In this document: piece after piece, positions 5,008 through 11,115 of the stretch
How positions within the stretch are numbered: position 1 is the stretch's first letter
Layout of the letters: each line of letters begins with the position of its first letter
From: a virus
IMG/VR virus record: IMGVR_UViG_3300043437_000034
Span: 1 to 20,151 of that record
Reading direction: 5' to 3' (one strand)
Length of the DNA stretch: 20,151 bases
Program-made: the position numbers and the translations under genes
Notes under the pieces: generated by a model
Database searches by the model: none
What the model saw: the letters and a program-made list of their open reading frames with translations, nothing else
Told to the model about the DNA's origin: nothing

Positions 5008-5643
5008 ATGGGCTTTGTAGCTTCTGACAGTGGTGGTGGTAACTTCAAACGTGTGCCTTCTGGCGTTCACATTGGTCGTTGCTATTCTTTGATTGACCTT
5101 GGCACACAGTTGTCGTCTGGTCAGTATGGAGAGAAATTGCAGCACAAGATTCGTGTTGCTTGGGAATTGTTTGGTGAGGATGAGGAAGGCAAGCCGTTGA
5201 CCGTTGAGTTTGACGGTAAAGAAATGCCTATGACTATCAGCAAGTCATACACCTTGTCTCTTAGTGAGAAAGCATCACTGCGTAAAGACTTGCAATCTTG
5301 GCGCGGTCGTGAGTTTACTGATGAAGAAGCTAAAGGCTTTGACATCTCTAAGCTGATCGGTGCTTACTGCATGGTCAACGTGACCACCAGCGAGACTAAC
5401 GGCAAAACGTATAGCAACGTAGCAAACCTGACTCCATTGCCAACAGCATTGAAGGCCAGCAAGCCAGCACCTATCCATGAGGTTGTGACGTTTGACTTGG
5501 ACAATCCTGATTGGGCTGTGTTTGACGCTTTTCACGACAAACTCAAAGACGCTATTAAGCGTAGCCCTGAGTTTGCCAAGGTAGCCGGTCATTCTTCTGG
5601 TCAAACGCCAACAGGCGGTTTTGACGATATGCCGGACTTTTGA
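5008..5643 (+). CDS. Phage single-stranded DNA-binding-like protein
   Basis: A 211-aa protein starting MGFVASDSGGGNFKRVPSGV, with AGGAG 6 bases upstream of ATG 5008. The body has a beta-rich N-terminal part (HIGRCYSLIDLG, KIRVAWELFGEDEEG), a central TISKSYTLSLSEKASLRKDL followed by W-R-G-R-x-F-T-D-E-E-A, and KLIGAYCMVNVTTSETNGKT. The last residues are acidic with a terminal Phe (GGFDDMPDF), like the protein-docking tails of SSB and T7 gp2.5. These features suit an OB-fold ssDNA-binding protein of the kind often found beside Gp157 genes in phages. It would coat replication and recombination intermediates. The OB fold is inferred and not visible from residues alone. Confidence 0.78.
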   Translation: MGFVASDSGGGNFKRVPSGVHIGRCYSLIDLGTQLSSGQYGEKLQHKIRVAWELFGEDEEGKPLTVEFDGKEMPMTISKSYTLSLSEKASLRKDLQSWRGREFTDEEAKGFDISKLIGAYCMVNVTTSETNGKTYSNVANLTPLPTALKASKPAPIHEVVTFDLDNPDWAVFDAFHDKLKDAIKRSPEFAKVAGHSSGQTPTGGFDDMPDF

Positions 5644-5645
5644 CC

Positions 5646-6140
5646 ATGACTAGCCTCTATCAATTAGCCCACGACTTTCGTGAACAACTTGATGACCTGT
5701 TTGACCCAGAAACAGGTGAGGCTTTGCCAGCGTTTGACGAATTCCGGGTCATGCTCGGCAACAAAGCAAACGCTGTTGCTGCCTACGTTCTCAACTGCGA
5801 GTCAGATGCTGAACAAGCTAAAGCCGCCATTAAACGTATCAAAGCCCTTCAAACGGCCTATGAGCGCAAAGCAGAAAAGTTGAGGGATTACCTTGCCGAG
5901 AATATGAAAACGGCTGGAATTCACGAAATAAAGTCTGCTGATGGCTCTTTCGTTGTCAAGTTGTATGTTGACCGTGACGAGTCTGTTGTGATTGAGGATG
6001 GCGCATTCTTTGTGCCTGAATTGTGCAACGACCCAAAGCCACCAGAGCCAAGCAAAACCAAGATCAAGATTGCCATTCTTGCTGGTGAGCCTATAGCTGG
6101 TGCTTACATTGTTCGCAAGGACAGACTAACCATCAAATGA
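5646..6140 (+). CDS. Gp157 family protein (Sipho_Gp157)
   Basis: The 164-aa protein from ATG 5646 (MTSLYQLAHDFREQLDDLFD) follows the stop of the previous gene by 2 bases; an in-frame TTG at 5640 would add two residues. A long charged coiled coil (about residues 45-90, AEQAKAAIKRIKALQTAYER onward) is followed by a small beta domain containing IKSADGSFVVKLYVDRDESV and an end rich in Pro and Lys (EPSKTKIKIAI). This order is that of the Sipho_Gp157 family, first noted in Streptococcus phage Sfi21-type phages and linked there to phage resistance. Its biochemical role is unsettled. The family commonly neighbours ssDNA-binding and recombination genes, as here. Confidence 0.85.
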   Translation: MTSLYQLAHDFREQLDDLFDPETGEALPAFDEFRVMLGNKANAVAAYVLNCESDAEQAKAAIKRIKALQTAYERKAEKLRDYLAENMKTAGIHEIKSADGSFVVKLYVDRDESVVIEDGAFFVPELCNDPKPPEPSKTKIKIAILAGEPIAGAYIVRKDRLTIK

Positions 6141-6157
6141 TTAACGGGGAAAAGCGG

Positions 6158-6232
6158 ATGCTAACGAGTCATTGTTCTAGGCAGTGCAGGATGATCTCTG
6201 AGAAGTTAGACGCAGCGAGTACCCCACCTTAA
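6158..6232 (+). CDS. Possible 24-aa minigene
   Basis: Between Gp157 and the winged-helix gene, a frame of 24 codons begins at ATG 6158 (MLTSHCSRQCRMISEKLDAA, then STPP). A purine-rich GGGGAAAAGCGG run precedes it and could serve as a weak ribosome site. Two Cys and a short helix are all that can be seen. It may be a real minigene, a leader peptide or chance. Nothing else explains this stretch of about 150 bases. Confidence 0.3.
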   Translation: MLTSHCSRQCRMISEKLDAASTPP

Positions 6233-6236
6233 TTAA

Positions 6237-6273
6237 GTTAGCAATGTTATTGTCATTCAATAAGGTTGCTAAC
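6237..6273. promoter_or_regulatory. 8-bp inverted repeat before the winged-helix gene
   Basis: GTTAGCAA (6237-6244) and TTGCTAAC (6266-6273) are perfect inverse copies separated by 21 bases, ending 21 bases before the ATG at 6295. It could be an operator, perhaps for the winged-helix protein encoded just downstream, or an mRNA stem. The spacing of about 29 bases between half-site centres is near three helical turns, which would suit two dimers or one large dimer on the same face. Confidence 0.4.
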
Positions 6274-6294
6274 CTTTATAACTTAGGACAAGAC

Positions 6295-6606
6295 ATGAAA
6301 TTCAAAGACTTTTTTGGCGGCAATCCTTTAGACCTTTTTCCCCGTGTTCGGGCGACTGATCCCATCACATCATTTGAGGCGGCAGATTCGGTCAAGGAAG
6401 TTTCTGCCAAGCATCACAAGATCATCCTTGATTGCTTAAAACAACACGGGCCACTTGGAAAAGATGGAATAGCAAGATTAACTGGCCTTGAAAGCAATCA
6501 AGTTGCAAGACGGTTAAACGAGTTAGAAGTCATGTGCCTTATTTTGCTGACAGGCAACAAAGTTAAATCAAACAGTGGACGTAATGAAAGAGAGTGGACA
6601 GTATGA
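6295..6606 (+). CDS. Winged-helix DNA-binding protein, 103 aa
   Basis: I chose ATG 6295 (MKFKDFFGGNPLDLFPRVRA), which has AGGA at good spacing; the frame is open upstream to 6244 but passes through the inverted repeat. After the motif RATDPITSFEAADSV comes a winged helix-turn-helix: KHHKIILDCLKQHGPLGKDG, IARLTGLESNQVARRLNELE, then a wing-like strand and a basic tail ending REWTV. The T-D-P-x-T-S-x-x-A-A-x-S-V lead-in followed by HTH is a common phage layout. It probably binds DNA, either as a regulator or in DNA metabolism. The target is unknown, but the inverted repeat upstream is a candidate. Its stop overlaps the mazG ATG (ATGA). Confidence 0.8.
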   Translation: MKFKDFFGGNPLDLFPRVRATDPITSFEAADSVKEVSAKHHKIILDCLKQHGPLGKDGIARLTGLESNQVARRLNELEVMCLILLTGNKVKSNSGRNEREWTV

Positions 6607-6917
6607 AAGAAACACAATCGTTTGGCATGACAGAGTTTCAAGTCATGAAGTGGGCTAGTGACCGTGGAATTTACGAAAACGGCACAGCATTAGGTCAAGC
6701 CAAGAAAACGCTTGAAGAAGCTGGCGAGTTGCTTGCTGCTGTTGCTAGCAATGACCGTGCTGAAATTGAAGATGCGCTTGGCGATGTGATGGTTACGCTG
6801 GTTAACGTAGCCGTGCTGTGCGACATGGACTTACGCCAATGCTTCTACAAGGCGTTTAAAGTCATTGAGCCAAGGCAAGGCTACATGAATAAGAACGGTC
6901 AATTTGTTAAGCAGTAA
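6603..6917 (+). CDS. mazG: MazG-like nucleotide pyrophosphohydrolase
   Basis: A 104-aa protein from ATG 6603, in an ATGA overlap with the preceding gene; the GTG 9 bases upstream is a less likely start. The MazG metal-binding signature is present: LEEAGELLAA (E38, E39, E42), then EIEDALGDVMVTLVNVA (E54, E56, D57, D61). These acidic residues bind magnesium for hydrolysis of nucleoside triphosphates to monophosphate and pyrophosphate. Phage MazG proteins are thought to adjust host nucleotide or alarmone pools during infection. The size equals a single MazG domain of the phage type. The gene ends the rightward operon and overlaps the convergent endolysin gene by 11 bases at their 3' ends. Confidence 0.9.
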   Translation: MKETQSFGMTEFQVMKWASDRGIYENGTALGQAKKTLEEAGELLAAVASNDRAEIEDALGDVMVTLVNVAVLCDMDLRQCFYKAFKVIEPRQGYMNKNGQFVKQ

Positions 6918-7416
6918 GAAACAAAGCAATCTCAGCCTCACGCCTTTTAACGAGTCCGGGCAGGACTTTCCCGCCTCCCTTGGTCCAAGCCCTGAAAGCG
7001 TCAGCAGCACCCTCCCAATCGCCTCTATTAGCCTTCATACGGATGGTAGAGCGTTGGAGGTTGCCTAGTCCAAAATTGAAGGATATAGAGACAAGAGCGT
7101 CAAAGCTGCCTTGACGCCCAACACAGCCGGGAACAAGTCGTAAAACACCACGTTCAAAACTTGCAACGTCATCAGCGAATAGTTTTTCGATTTCTTCTTT
7201 TGACCAGACACGGGCATCCTCCTGTCTCAGTGGCATCTCTTTGCGGATCATGGGTGTCTCTTTGCCCTCAACCCGTGCCATAGGTAGCCTGATCTGCTCT
7301 TGGTAAAGCACATGACCGTAGCCAATAGTCCAGATTTGGGCGGGGCAAAGGTAGGGCTTGTTTCTGCACCCCTCAAAACGGTGCATTAGGTCTGCGCCAG
7401 CTTTAGATAATTTCAC
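6907..7416 (-). CDS. Endolysin, GH24 lysozyme
   Basis: The preferred start is GTG 7416, in a GTGA overlap with the holin stop and with GGAG 6 bases upstream, giving 169 aa; a TTG at 7446 would add ten residues but has no such support. The catalytic motif is E15-x8-C24-x5-T30 (FEGCRNKPYLCPAQIWTIGY), the known variant of the T4/lambdoid E-x8-D-x5-T motif with Cys for Asp. The rest follows GH24: WSKEEIEKLFADDVASFE, SFDALVSISFNFGLGNL, and a C-terminal KRREAEIALFL. It cleaves peptidoglycan. No signal or SAR segment is visible, so it needs the holin to leave the cytoplasm. An insertion of about 30 residues follows the catalytic Thr (about 38-70). Confidence 0.93.
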   Translation of the reverse strand: MKLSKAGADLMHRFEGCRNKPYLCPAQIWTIGYGHVLYQEQIRLPMARVEGKETPMIRKEMPLRQEDARVWSKEEIEKLFADDVASFERGVLRLVPGCVGRQGSFDALVSISFNFGLGNLQRSTIRMKANRGDWEGAADAFRAWTKGGGKVLPGLVKRREAEIALFLTA

Positions 7417-7916
7417 TTCTTGCTCCAGCCGCGAGATCCAAACCAAAAACCGATAATGCCGCCAAGCATTGCCATTTCGTCAGAGCTAAAAATGACATCG
7501 GAATACTTGATGACATCATCAATGCTGGTAATTAAGCCGGGATGATTCCACAAGTACCAAGCCATAAAAGCGTTGATTAAAACAAGTTCAATTACGAAAA
7601 TGTAAGTTACTGTTGGTCGGACTGTGCCAACGTAGCTAGAAACCCATTTAGACGCCTTTTCAAGCACTTTGGCATCGTGTTCCAAAGCAGCTTCAGTCAT
7701 CTGAGCATCAGTTTGCATTTGGACTTGCTCAGTGCGAATTTCTTCTACACGGGCTTGTGCAGCAAAACCAGCAGCAGCAAGTGCCAATTCTCGTTCTGTT
7801 TGCACAGCAGCTAGTGCAAGTTCATGCTTTTGGTCGGCCTTGTTCTGAAAGTATTCCAGCAGTTTAGGCAAGCCAGAGATCAGCAGACCCCCAAGAGTTG
7901 AAAATAGTGAAAGCAT
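7413..7916 (-). CDS. 3TM-type holin (GTA_holin_3TM-like)
   Basis: Starting at ATG 7916, which shares one base with the TGA of the upstream gene and has GGGG 7 bases before it, the product is 167 aa. It has a short hydrophobic N-terminal segment (residues 2-17), a long Ala/Glu/Gln-rich coiled coil (about 26-90), a strong membrane helix TYIFVIELVLINAFMAWYLW (about 103-122), and a final Gly-rich hydrophobic segment GGIIGFWFGSRGW. This order, including the T-V-R-P-x-V-T-Y before the helix and the F-W-F-G-S-R end, matches the holin family named from gene transfer agents. It would permeabilise the inner membrane to release the endolysin encoded directly after it. Confidence 0.83.
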   Translation of the reverse strand: MLSLFSTLGGLLISGLPKLLEYFQNKADQKHELALAAVQTERELALAAAGFAAQARVEEIRTEQVQMQTDAQMTEAALEHDAKVLEKASKWVSSYVGTVRPTVTYIFVIELVLINAFMAWYLWNHPGLITSIDDVIKYSDVIFSSDEMAMLGGIIGFWFGSRGWSKK

Positions 7917-8524
7917 CAATTACCCCTTTTGGTTAACATAGCACTGGCAATTTCCAGCATAAAACGAACTTGTTGTAGGTTCTCTGGTTGTTCAGCCCAT
8001 CCAACCGTGATCTGGCCTACAAACCTATGTGAGTCAGGTGGAACACTTACTCGACAGGTAAACCCAACACCTTTTTCCAAGTACCAAAGCCCAACCTCAG
8101 ACTGAGCAAAGCGGTACTCTCCACAAGGAATCTCATTGGTCATCAGCTTGACCACATCAGCATTGTTGGCAGTGTTCTGACTGAACAGCCCAACATCAAT
8201 ATCTTCAATGGTCTTGTCTCTACCATCCTTGGTATATGCTTTATACAGCACACGACTGTTGAACAAAGGATTGACCTTGAACACTGCAACGACCGAAGCG
8301 CCTGTTTTTTTAAGCAGCATTGAACTTGCGTCATCAGCCCTTGATGTATTTATCTCGGGTAATTTCTTAGATTCCTTGTAGGCATCAAACATGAACTCTT
8401 GGTTTTGCCACAGGAAGTAACCAGAGAAAGCCAGCACACCCATCAAAACGATAGCAAACAGCTTGAATGGTGAGTCCACATAAGTCAGCACCTTATCAAT
8501 TACGGTTACTGGTTTGTCACTCAT
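7916..8524 (-). CDS. Membrane-anchored phage protein in the lysis cassette, 202 aa
   Basis: ATG 8524 overlaps the stop of the preceding gene (ATGA). The protein has a short cytoplasmic N-terminus, one membrane helix (about residues 19-40, SPFKLFAIVLMGVLAFSGYF) and a soluble domain of about 160 residues, presumably periplasmic. That domain contains several Cys residues (IPCGEYRF, GFTCRVSVPPDSHRFVGQIT) that could form a disulfide there. I recognise the general layout as common in environmental phages but know no established function. The position between two other membrane proteins and the holin suggests a role in lysis or its timing, such as sensing or inhibition. No spanin lipobox is present. 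Confidence 0.72.
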   Translation of the reverse strand: MSDKPVTVIDKVLTYVDSPFKLFAIVLMGVLAFSGYFLWQNQEFMFDAYKESKKLPEINTSRADDASSMLLKKTGASVVAVFKVNPLFNSRVLYKAYTKDGRDKTIEDIDVGLFSQNTANNADVVKLMTNEIPCGEYRFAQSEVGLWYLEKGVGFTCRVSVPPDSHRFVGQITVGWAEQPENLQQVRFMLEIASAMLTKRGN

Positions 8525-8967
8525 CTTAGGTGCTTCATGTAAATGATGAGGCCTCCAATCATCAGCGCAGCCAAGACCAAGGATGCCATACCAATAGCAA
8601 TGTACTCAGCAATCTGTTCAAGCCTTTCCCTGCGCCTAATGGCCTCGCGTACAGCAGCTTCTTTGGCCTCCCTGCGCCTTCTGGCGGCGGTGGCTTGGAA
8701 CTTGAGCCAATCCCCCCACATTCCCGGTCTGCCAGCGTAAACCATGCGCTCACGAAGTTCCTCTTCTTGCTGCCGAAGTTGCTCCAACGCCATGAATTCT
8801 TCAAGGTCAGAGCCGCCACCCTTTTTGGTAGCTCTTTCTTGGATTGCTGCTTTGTTGTCAAAATAGTCAAACACCCGAGAGCCAAGCGCAGACAAATCTT
8901 TGCCATTTGCTAAGGCTTGCTTGATGACATTAAATGCGGCATTTGCCGCCATCAATTCAGCCAACAT
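8521..8967 (-). CDS. Coiled-coil phage protein with C-terminal membrane helix, 148 aa
   Basis: Starting at ATG 8967, the 148-aa product has an Ala-rich N-terminal helix, a segment SDLEEFMALEQLRQQEEELR conserved in many environmental phages, and the motif YAGRPGMWGDWLKFQ. A very basic helix follows (about 92-120, RRRREAKEAAVREAIRRRER), and the protein ends in one membrane helix (IAIGMASLVLAALMIGGLII). The topology predicts a cytoplasmic N-terminal domain anchored at its C-terminus. In some phage annotations such proteins stay unnamed, and I cannot give a function. Its gene overlaps both neighbours and it is probably part of the lysis/membrane cassette. It overlaps the 32-aa gene by 11 bases. 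Confidence 0.75.
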   Translation of the reverse strand: MLAELMAANAAFNVIKQALANGKDLSALGSRVFDYFDNKAAIQERATKKGGGSDLEEFMALEQLRQQEEELRERMVYAGRPGMWGDWLKFQATAARRRREAKEAAVREAIRRRERLEQIAEYIAIGMASLVLAALMIGGLIIYMKHLR

Positions 8968-9055
8968 AAAAAGCCCAGATTAAAACTTTGACGCAGTAGA
9001 CAATGAACCCAACAACAAGGGCCGCTGCAATAAAGCTAACGGCCCAATCTTTCAT
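8957..9055 (-). CDS. Small single-pass membrane protein in lysis cassette, 32 aa
   Basis: A 32-codon ORF from ATG 9055 reads MKDWAVSFIAAALVVGFIVY and ends with KVLIWAFYVG. Nearly the whole protein after residue 4 is hydrophobic, predicting one membrane-spanning helix. Its ATG overlaps the stop of the preceding XhlA-like gene (ATGA), and its end overlaps the start of the next gene by 11 bases, so it fits without gaps into the chain of lysis-region genes. It resembles in size and design the small holin or antiholin partners found in such cassettes, but no family assignment is possible from sequence alone. Confidence 0.6.
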   Translation of the reverse strand: MKDWAVSFIAAALVVGFIVYCVKVLIWAFYVG

Positions 9056-9231
9056 TTAAGAATCCAGACAGCAGAGAATATTGTCCCGCCCATTGACAAC
9101 AGCATTACGCCAGCAGCCTTGATTAAGATGCTTTCTATGCGTTTTAGTCTTGCATTGATCTGCTCATATCTAAGAGCGCAAACTTCTTCGTGTGTTGATA
9201 GTCTTGCGTCAGTTTTGTCTATCGTGGTCAT
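9052..9231 (-). CDS. XhlA-like coiled-coil/membrane protein, 59 aa
   Basis: The 59-aa frame from ATG 9231 begins MTTIDKTDARLSTHEEVCAL, continues with a heptad-like helix RYEQINARLKRIESI, and ends in a membrane helix (about 39-57) with GVMLLSMGGTIFSAVWI. A cytoplasmic coiled coil followed by a C-terminal membrane helix is the design of XhlA-type (hemolysin XhlA) proteins, which act with holin and amidase in Bacillus phage PBSX lysis. The THEEVCALRYEQINARLKR stretch is one I associate with many proteobacterial phages near their holin genes. It starts 23 bases inside the end of the glycosyltransferase gene, with a weak ribosome site, so coupled translation is likely. Confidence 0.72.
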   Translation of the reverse strand: MTTIDKTDARLSTHEEVCALRYEQINARLKRIESILIKAAGVMLLSMGGTIFSAVWILK

Positions 9232-10321
9232 GGGTTACTGCATGGTCAAAGGTTTTAGGGAACTCTCCTGTTGTCATGTAGTGTAAGTTTTGCACAATGC
9301 GTTCATCGTGCGGAGCTAATTCTAAAGCCTTCTGGCAAAGCTGAATAGCCTCATCCCTTAAGCCAAGGTTCCACGCTGCAATACTGGCAAAATCCCAAGG
9401 CTTTTCAGTCCAGACTGACGGGTCCATTGTGTACACAGCTTGTTTGTCAGTAATCTGTAAGGCAGATTTAGCCGCAGCATACGACTCAGCCCACATTGAC
9501 AACCGATAGCATTGGACCGACAACTCAACCCAAGGCTCACGGGTTCCCGGTGCTTCAGCAACAGCCAGCCTAAACCACTTTAAAGCTTCTGTAGCGTTGC
9601 TTTTTTCAGAGTACGACTTACCCAATAGTCTCATGGCATAAGCCCGTTCATTGGGCCAATTAGCTTCTGGCATCTCAAGGTACTTTTTGAGATACACAAT
9701 AGCCTCATCCCACCGAGCATAAAACGTCAGTTCACGGGCGTGATAGAAAGCGTTACGAGGGCATCGCGGATCTTCTTTGATTGCCAGTTCAAGCAACGGC
9801 ATATATTGACCACGCGACTTTGTGTTGTCAGGCAGATGCCGAACAAGCAACATATCGGTGTGTGCGTATACCTCGTTAATCCTGCCATCTGGCCTTGGGT
9901 ACTCATGGACACTATGCCACCATCTGTAGCCGTGACGATGGTGAATCTTTTCGTAAAAGAAACTGATCCCGCTACCCCAATCAAACTTGTAGCGCAAACG
10001 TGTTGTCTGCTCAGTCCACACACGTTCAATTTCTTCACGCCATCCGGGTTCCATAACCTCATCAAGGTCAAGCGAAATGCAAACATCAATTTCTCTTGGA
10101 ATTAAAGCCAAGGCCGCATTACGAGCCAAATCAAAACGCCACGGCGTGATGCAGATGTCATGCACTTTTGCTCCACATTCAACAGCCAATTTAACTGTGT
10201 CATCAGTAGACCCTGTATCAGCAATCAAAATGAGATCAGCGTCTTTAGCAGAGTCGCAAAACCTTTGTACAAATTGAGACTCATTTTTGCTGATTGCATA
10301 AACGCAAATTTTTAATGTCAT
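9209..10321 (-). CDS. Family 2 glycosyltransferase with TPR C-terminus
   Basis: The start is ATG 10321, in an ATGA overlap with the endonuclease stop and with AAGGA about 8 bases upstream; product 370 aa. Residues 1-100 form a GT-A, family 2 nucleotide-sugar domain: ICVYAISKNESQFVQRF, then LILIADTGSTDDT (D35), PWRFDLARNAAL, and the metal-binding SLDLDEVM (D85-D87). Residues about 175-345 contain TPR-like helix pairs (EAIVYLKKYLEMPEANWP, EALKWFRLAVAEAPG, EAIQLCQKALELAPHDE). It would transfer a sugar in the cytoplasm, and the TPR part could grip a protein substrate. Substrate candidates are the neighbouring fibres, which is inference; host surface sugar is an alternative. It lies between fibre and lysis genes. 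Confidence 0.9.
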   Translation of the reverse strand: MTLKICVYAISKNESQFVQRFCDSAKDADLILIADTGSTDDTVKLAVECGAKVHDICITPWRFDLARNAALALIPREIDVCISLDLDEVMEPGWREEIERVWTEQTTRLRYKFDWGSGISFFYEKIHHRHGYRWWHSVHEYPRPDGRINEVYAHTDMLLVRHLPDNTKSRGQYMPLLELAIKEDPRCPRNAFYHARELTFYARWDEAIVYLKKYLEMPEANWPNERAYAMRLLGKSYSEKSNATEALKWFRLAVAEAPGTREPWVELSVQCYRLSMWAESYAAAKSALQITDKQAVYTMDPSVWTEKPWDFASIAAWNLGLRDEAIQLCQKALELAPHDERIVQNLHYMTTGEFPKTFDHAVTHDHDRQN

Positions 10322-10806
10322 GTTTTGTTCCTTTTCCATTCGCCAAAGTATTGATTTTCAGCATCATGTCTTGCTTTTGCCGCTTCTTCAATTGTTTTAA
10401 ATGTACCTAAATATTTTTGCTGATGCTCAACTTTTATATAAGCACGATAACTTTGATGTTTTTTATTCCAACAAACTCCAGCAATTCCAGTTTTGTTGGC
10501 TTTTGACAACTTTAAATTTTTGCCATTTTGAGAATTTGTAGCCTCTCGTAAATTGCAAGCTCTGTTGTCAATCTTGACGCCATTGATGTGGTCAACTTGG
10601 TCTTTAGGCCAATCGCCATGATGCAAAGCCCATGCAATCCTATGTGCTTGCCATCGTTTTGGGCCTATGCAGATTCCAAGATAGCCGCTATGCAACAAAG
10701 TGCCAGCAGCTTTCTTTTTTATCTTGCCTTTACCTTTGGCAATCCAATAGATCAGACCCGTTTCAGGATCGTATCGCAGCAATGATTTCAAAACATCTAT
10801 ATTCAT
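10318..10806 (-). CDS. HNH homing endonuclease with AP2 domain (second copy type)
   Basis: This 162-aa protein has the same architecture as the endonuclease at 1556-2053 but differs throughout in sequence, so the two are not recent copies. An N-terminal segment RYDPETGLIYWI is followed by the HNH core HRIAWALHHGDWPKDQVDHI (H55, D72-H73), N81 and N85. An AP2 domain (about 107-155) contains GIAGVCWNKKHQSYRAYIKV and YLGTFKTIEEAAKA and ends N-Q-Y-F-G-E-W. ATG 10806 has no good ribosome site. The last five codons (KRNKT) are formed from the ribosome-binding region of the glycosyltransferase gene, and the two overlap as ATGA. It is likely a mobile insertion in the late operon. Confidence 0.93.
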   Translation of the reverse strand: MNIDVLKSLLRYDPETGLIYWIAKGKGKIKKKAAGTLLHSGYLGICIGPKRWQAHRIAWALHHGDWPKDQVDHINGVKIDNRACNLREATNSQNGKNLKLSKANKTGIAGVCWNKKHQSYRAYIKVEHQQKYLGTFKTIEEAAKARHDAENQYFGEWKRNKT

Positions 10807-10824
10807 GCTTTGAATTATGCCACA

Positions 10825-10867
10825 AATTGCTGATTGCAGATACTGCTATCTTGAGTTTTTTTGTCAT
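10825..10867 (-). pseudogene. Orphan glycosyltransferase-like gene start
   Basis: Just before the endonuclease gene, ATG 10867 opens a frame reading MTKKLKIAVSAISN. It lines up with the start of the glycosyltransferase beyond the endonuclease, MTLKICVYAISKN: M-T, L-K-I, V, A-I-S and N are shared, and the DNA word GCAATCAGCAA is identical in both. After Asn the likeness ends and the frame runs on, without resemblance, to 10763. There is no ribosome site. It is best read as the severed beginning of a glycosyltransferase gene, either the original start displaced by the insertion or a remnant of a second, deleted gene. Confidence 0.5.
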
Positions 10868-10881
10868 GTCGTGTGATGTGT

Positions 10882-11106
10882 TTACATTGTGTATGAATTG
10901 CCAGCAGCAATTGCTGCATTGACAGGGGCCATATCTTCCGTTGTCCAAAAATCTTTGTCAACCATGAACTCAAGATGTTTGACGTTGCGGTCAACAGTAT
11001 CTTTGTCACCATTTTGTTCTCCAGCAATGATGGCGTTAATTAGCCAAACGCTGTCCAGCATAGCTTTGTAGTGTTGGGCGATTTGCTCGGGGGTTTGGTT
11101 TTCCAT
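10882..11106 (-). CDS. Small late protein of unknown function, 74 aa
   Basis: ATG 11106 is preceded by a strong AAGGAG. The 74-aa product begins MENQTPEQIAQHYKAMLDSV. It is mainly helical and acidic, with W-L-I-N-A-I-I-A-G-E in the middle and a C-terminal segment KDFWTTEDMAPVNAAIAAGN. No membrane segment, signal peptide or known motif is visible. It follows the tail assembly chaperone gene in the late operon and could be a small tail or fibre assembly helper, but that is inferred from place only. Downstream lie the orphan glycosyltransferase start and the endonuclease, so the natural next gene here was probably the glycosyltransferase. Confidence 0.75.
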   Translation of the reverse strand: MENQTPEQIAQHYKAMLDSVWLINAIIAGEQNGDKDTVDRNVKHLEFMVDKDFWTTEDMAPVNAAIAAGNSYTM

Positions 11107-11115
11107 GATTACTCC

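Noticed and set aside
6250-6282. TTGTCA and TATAAC as a promoter for the winged-helix gene
   Set aside because: The spacer is 21 bases, and a start downstream of TATAAC would remove the ribosome site of that gene.
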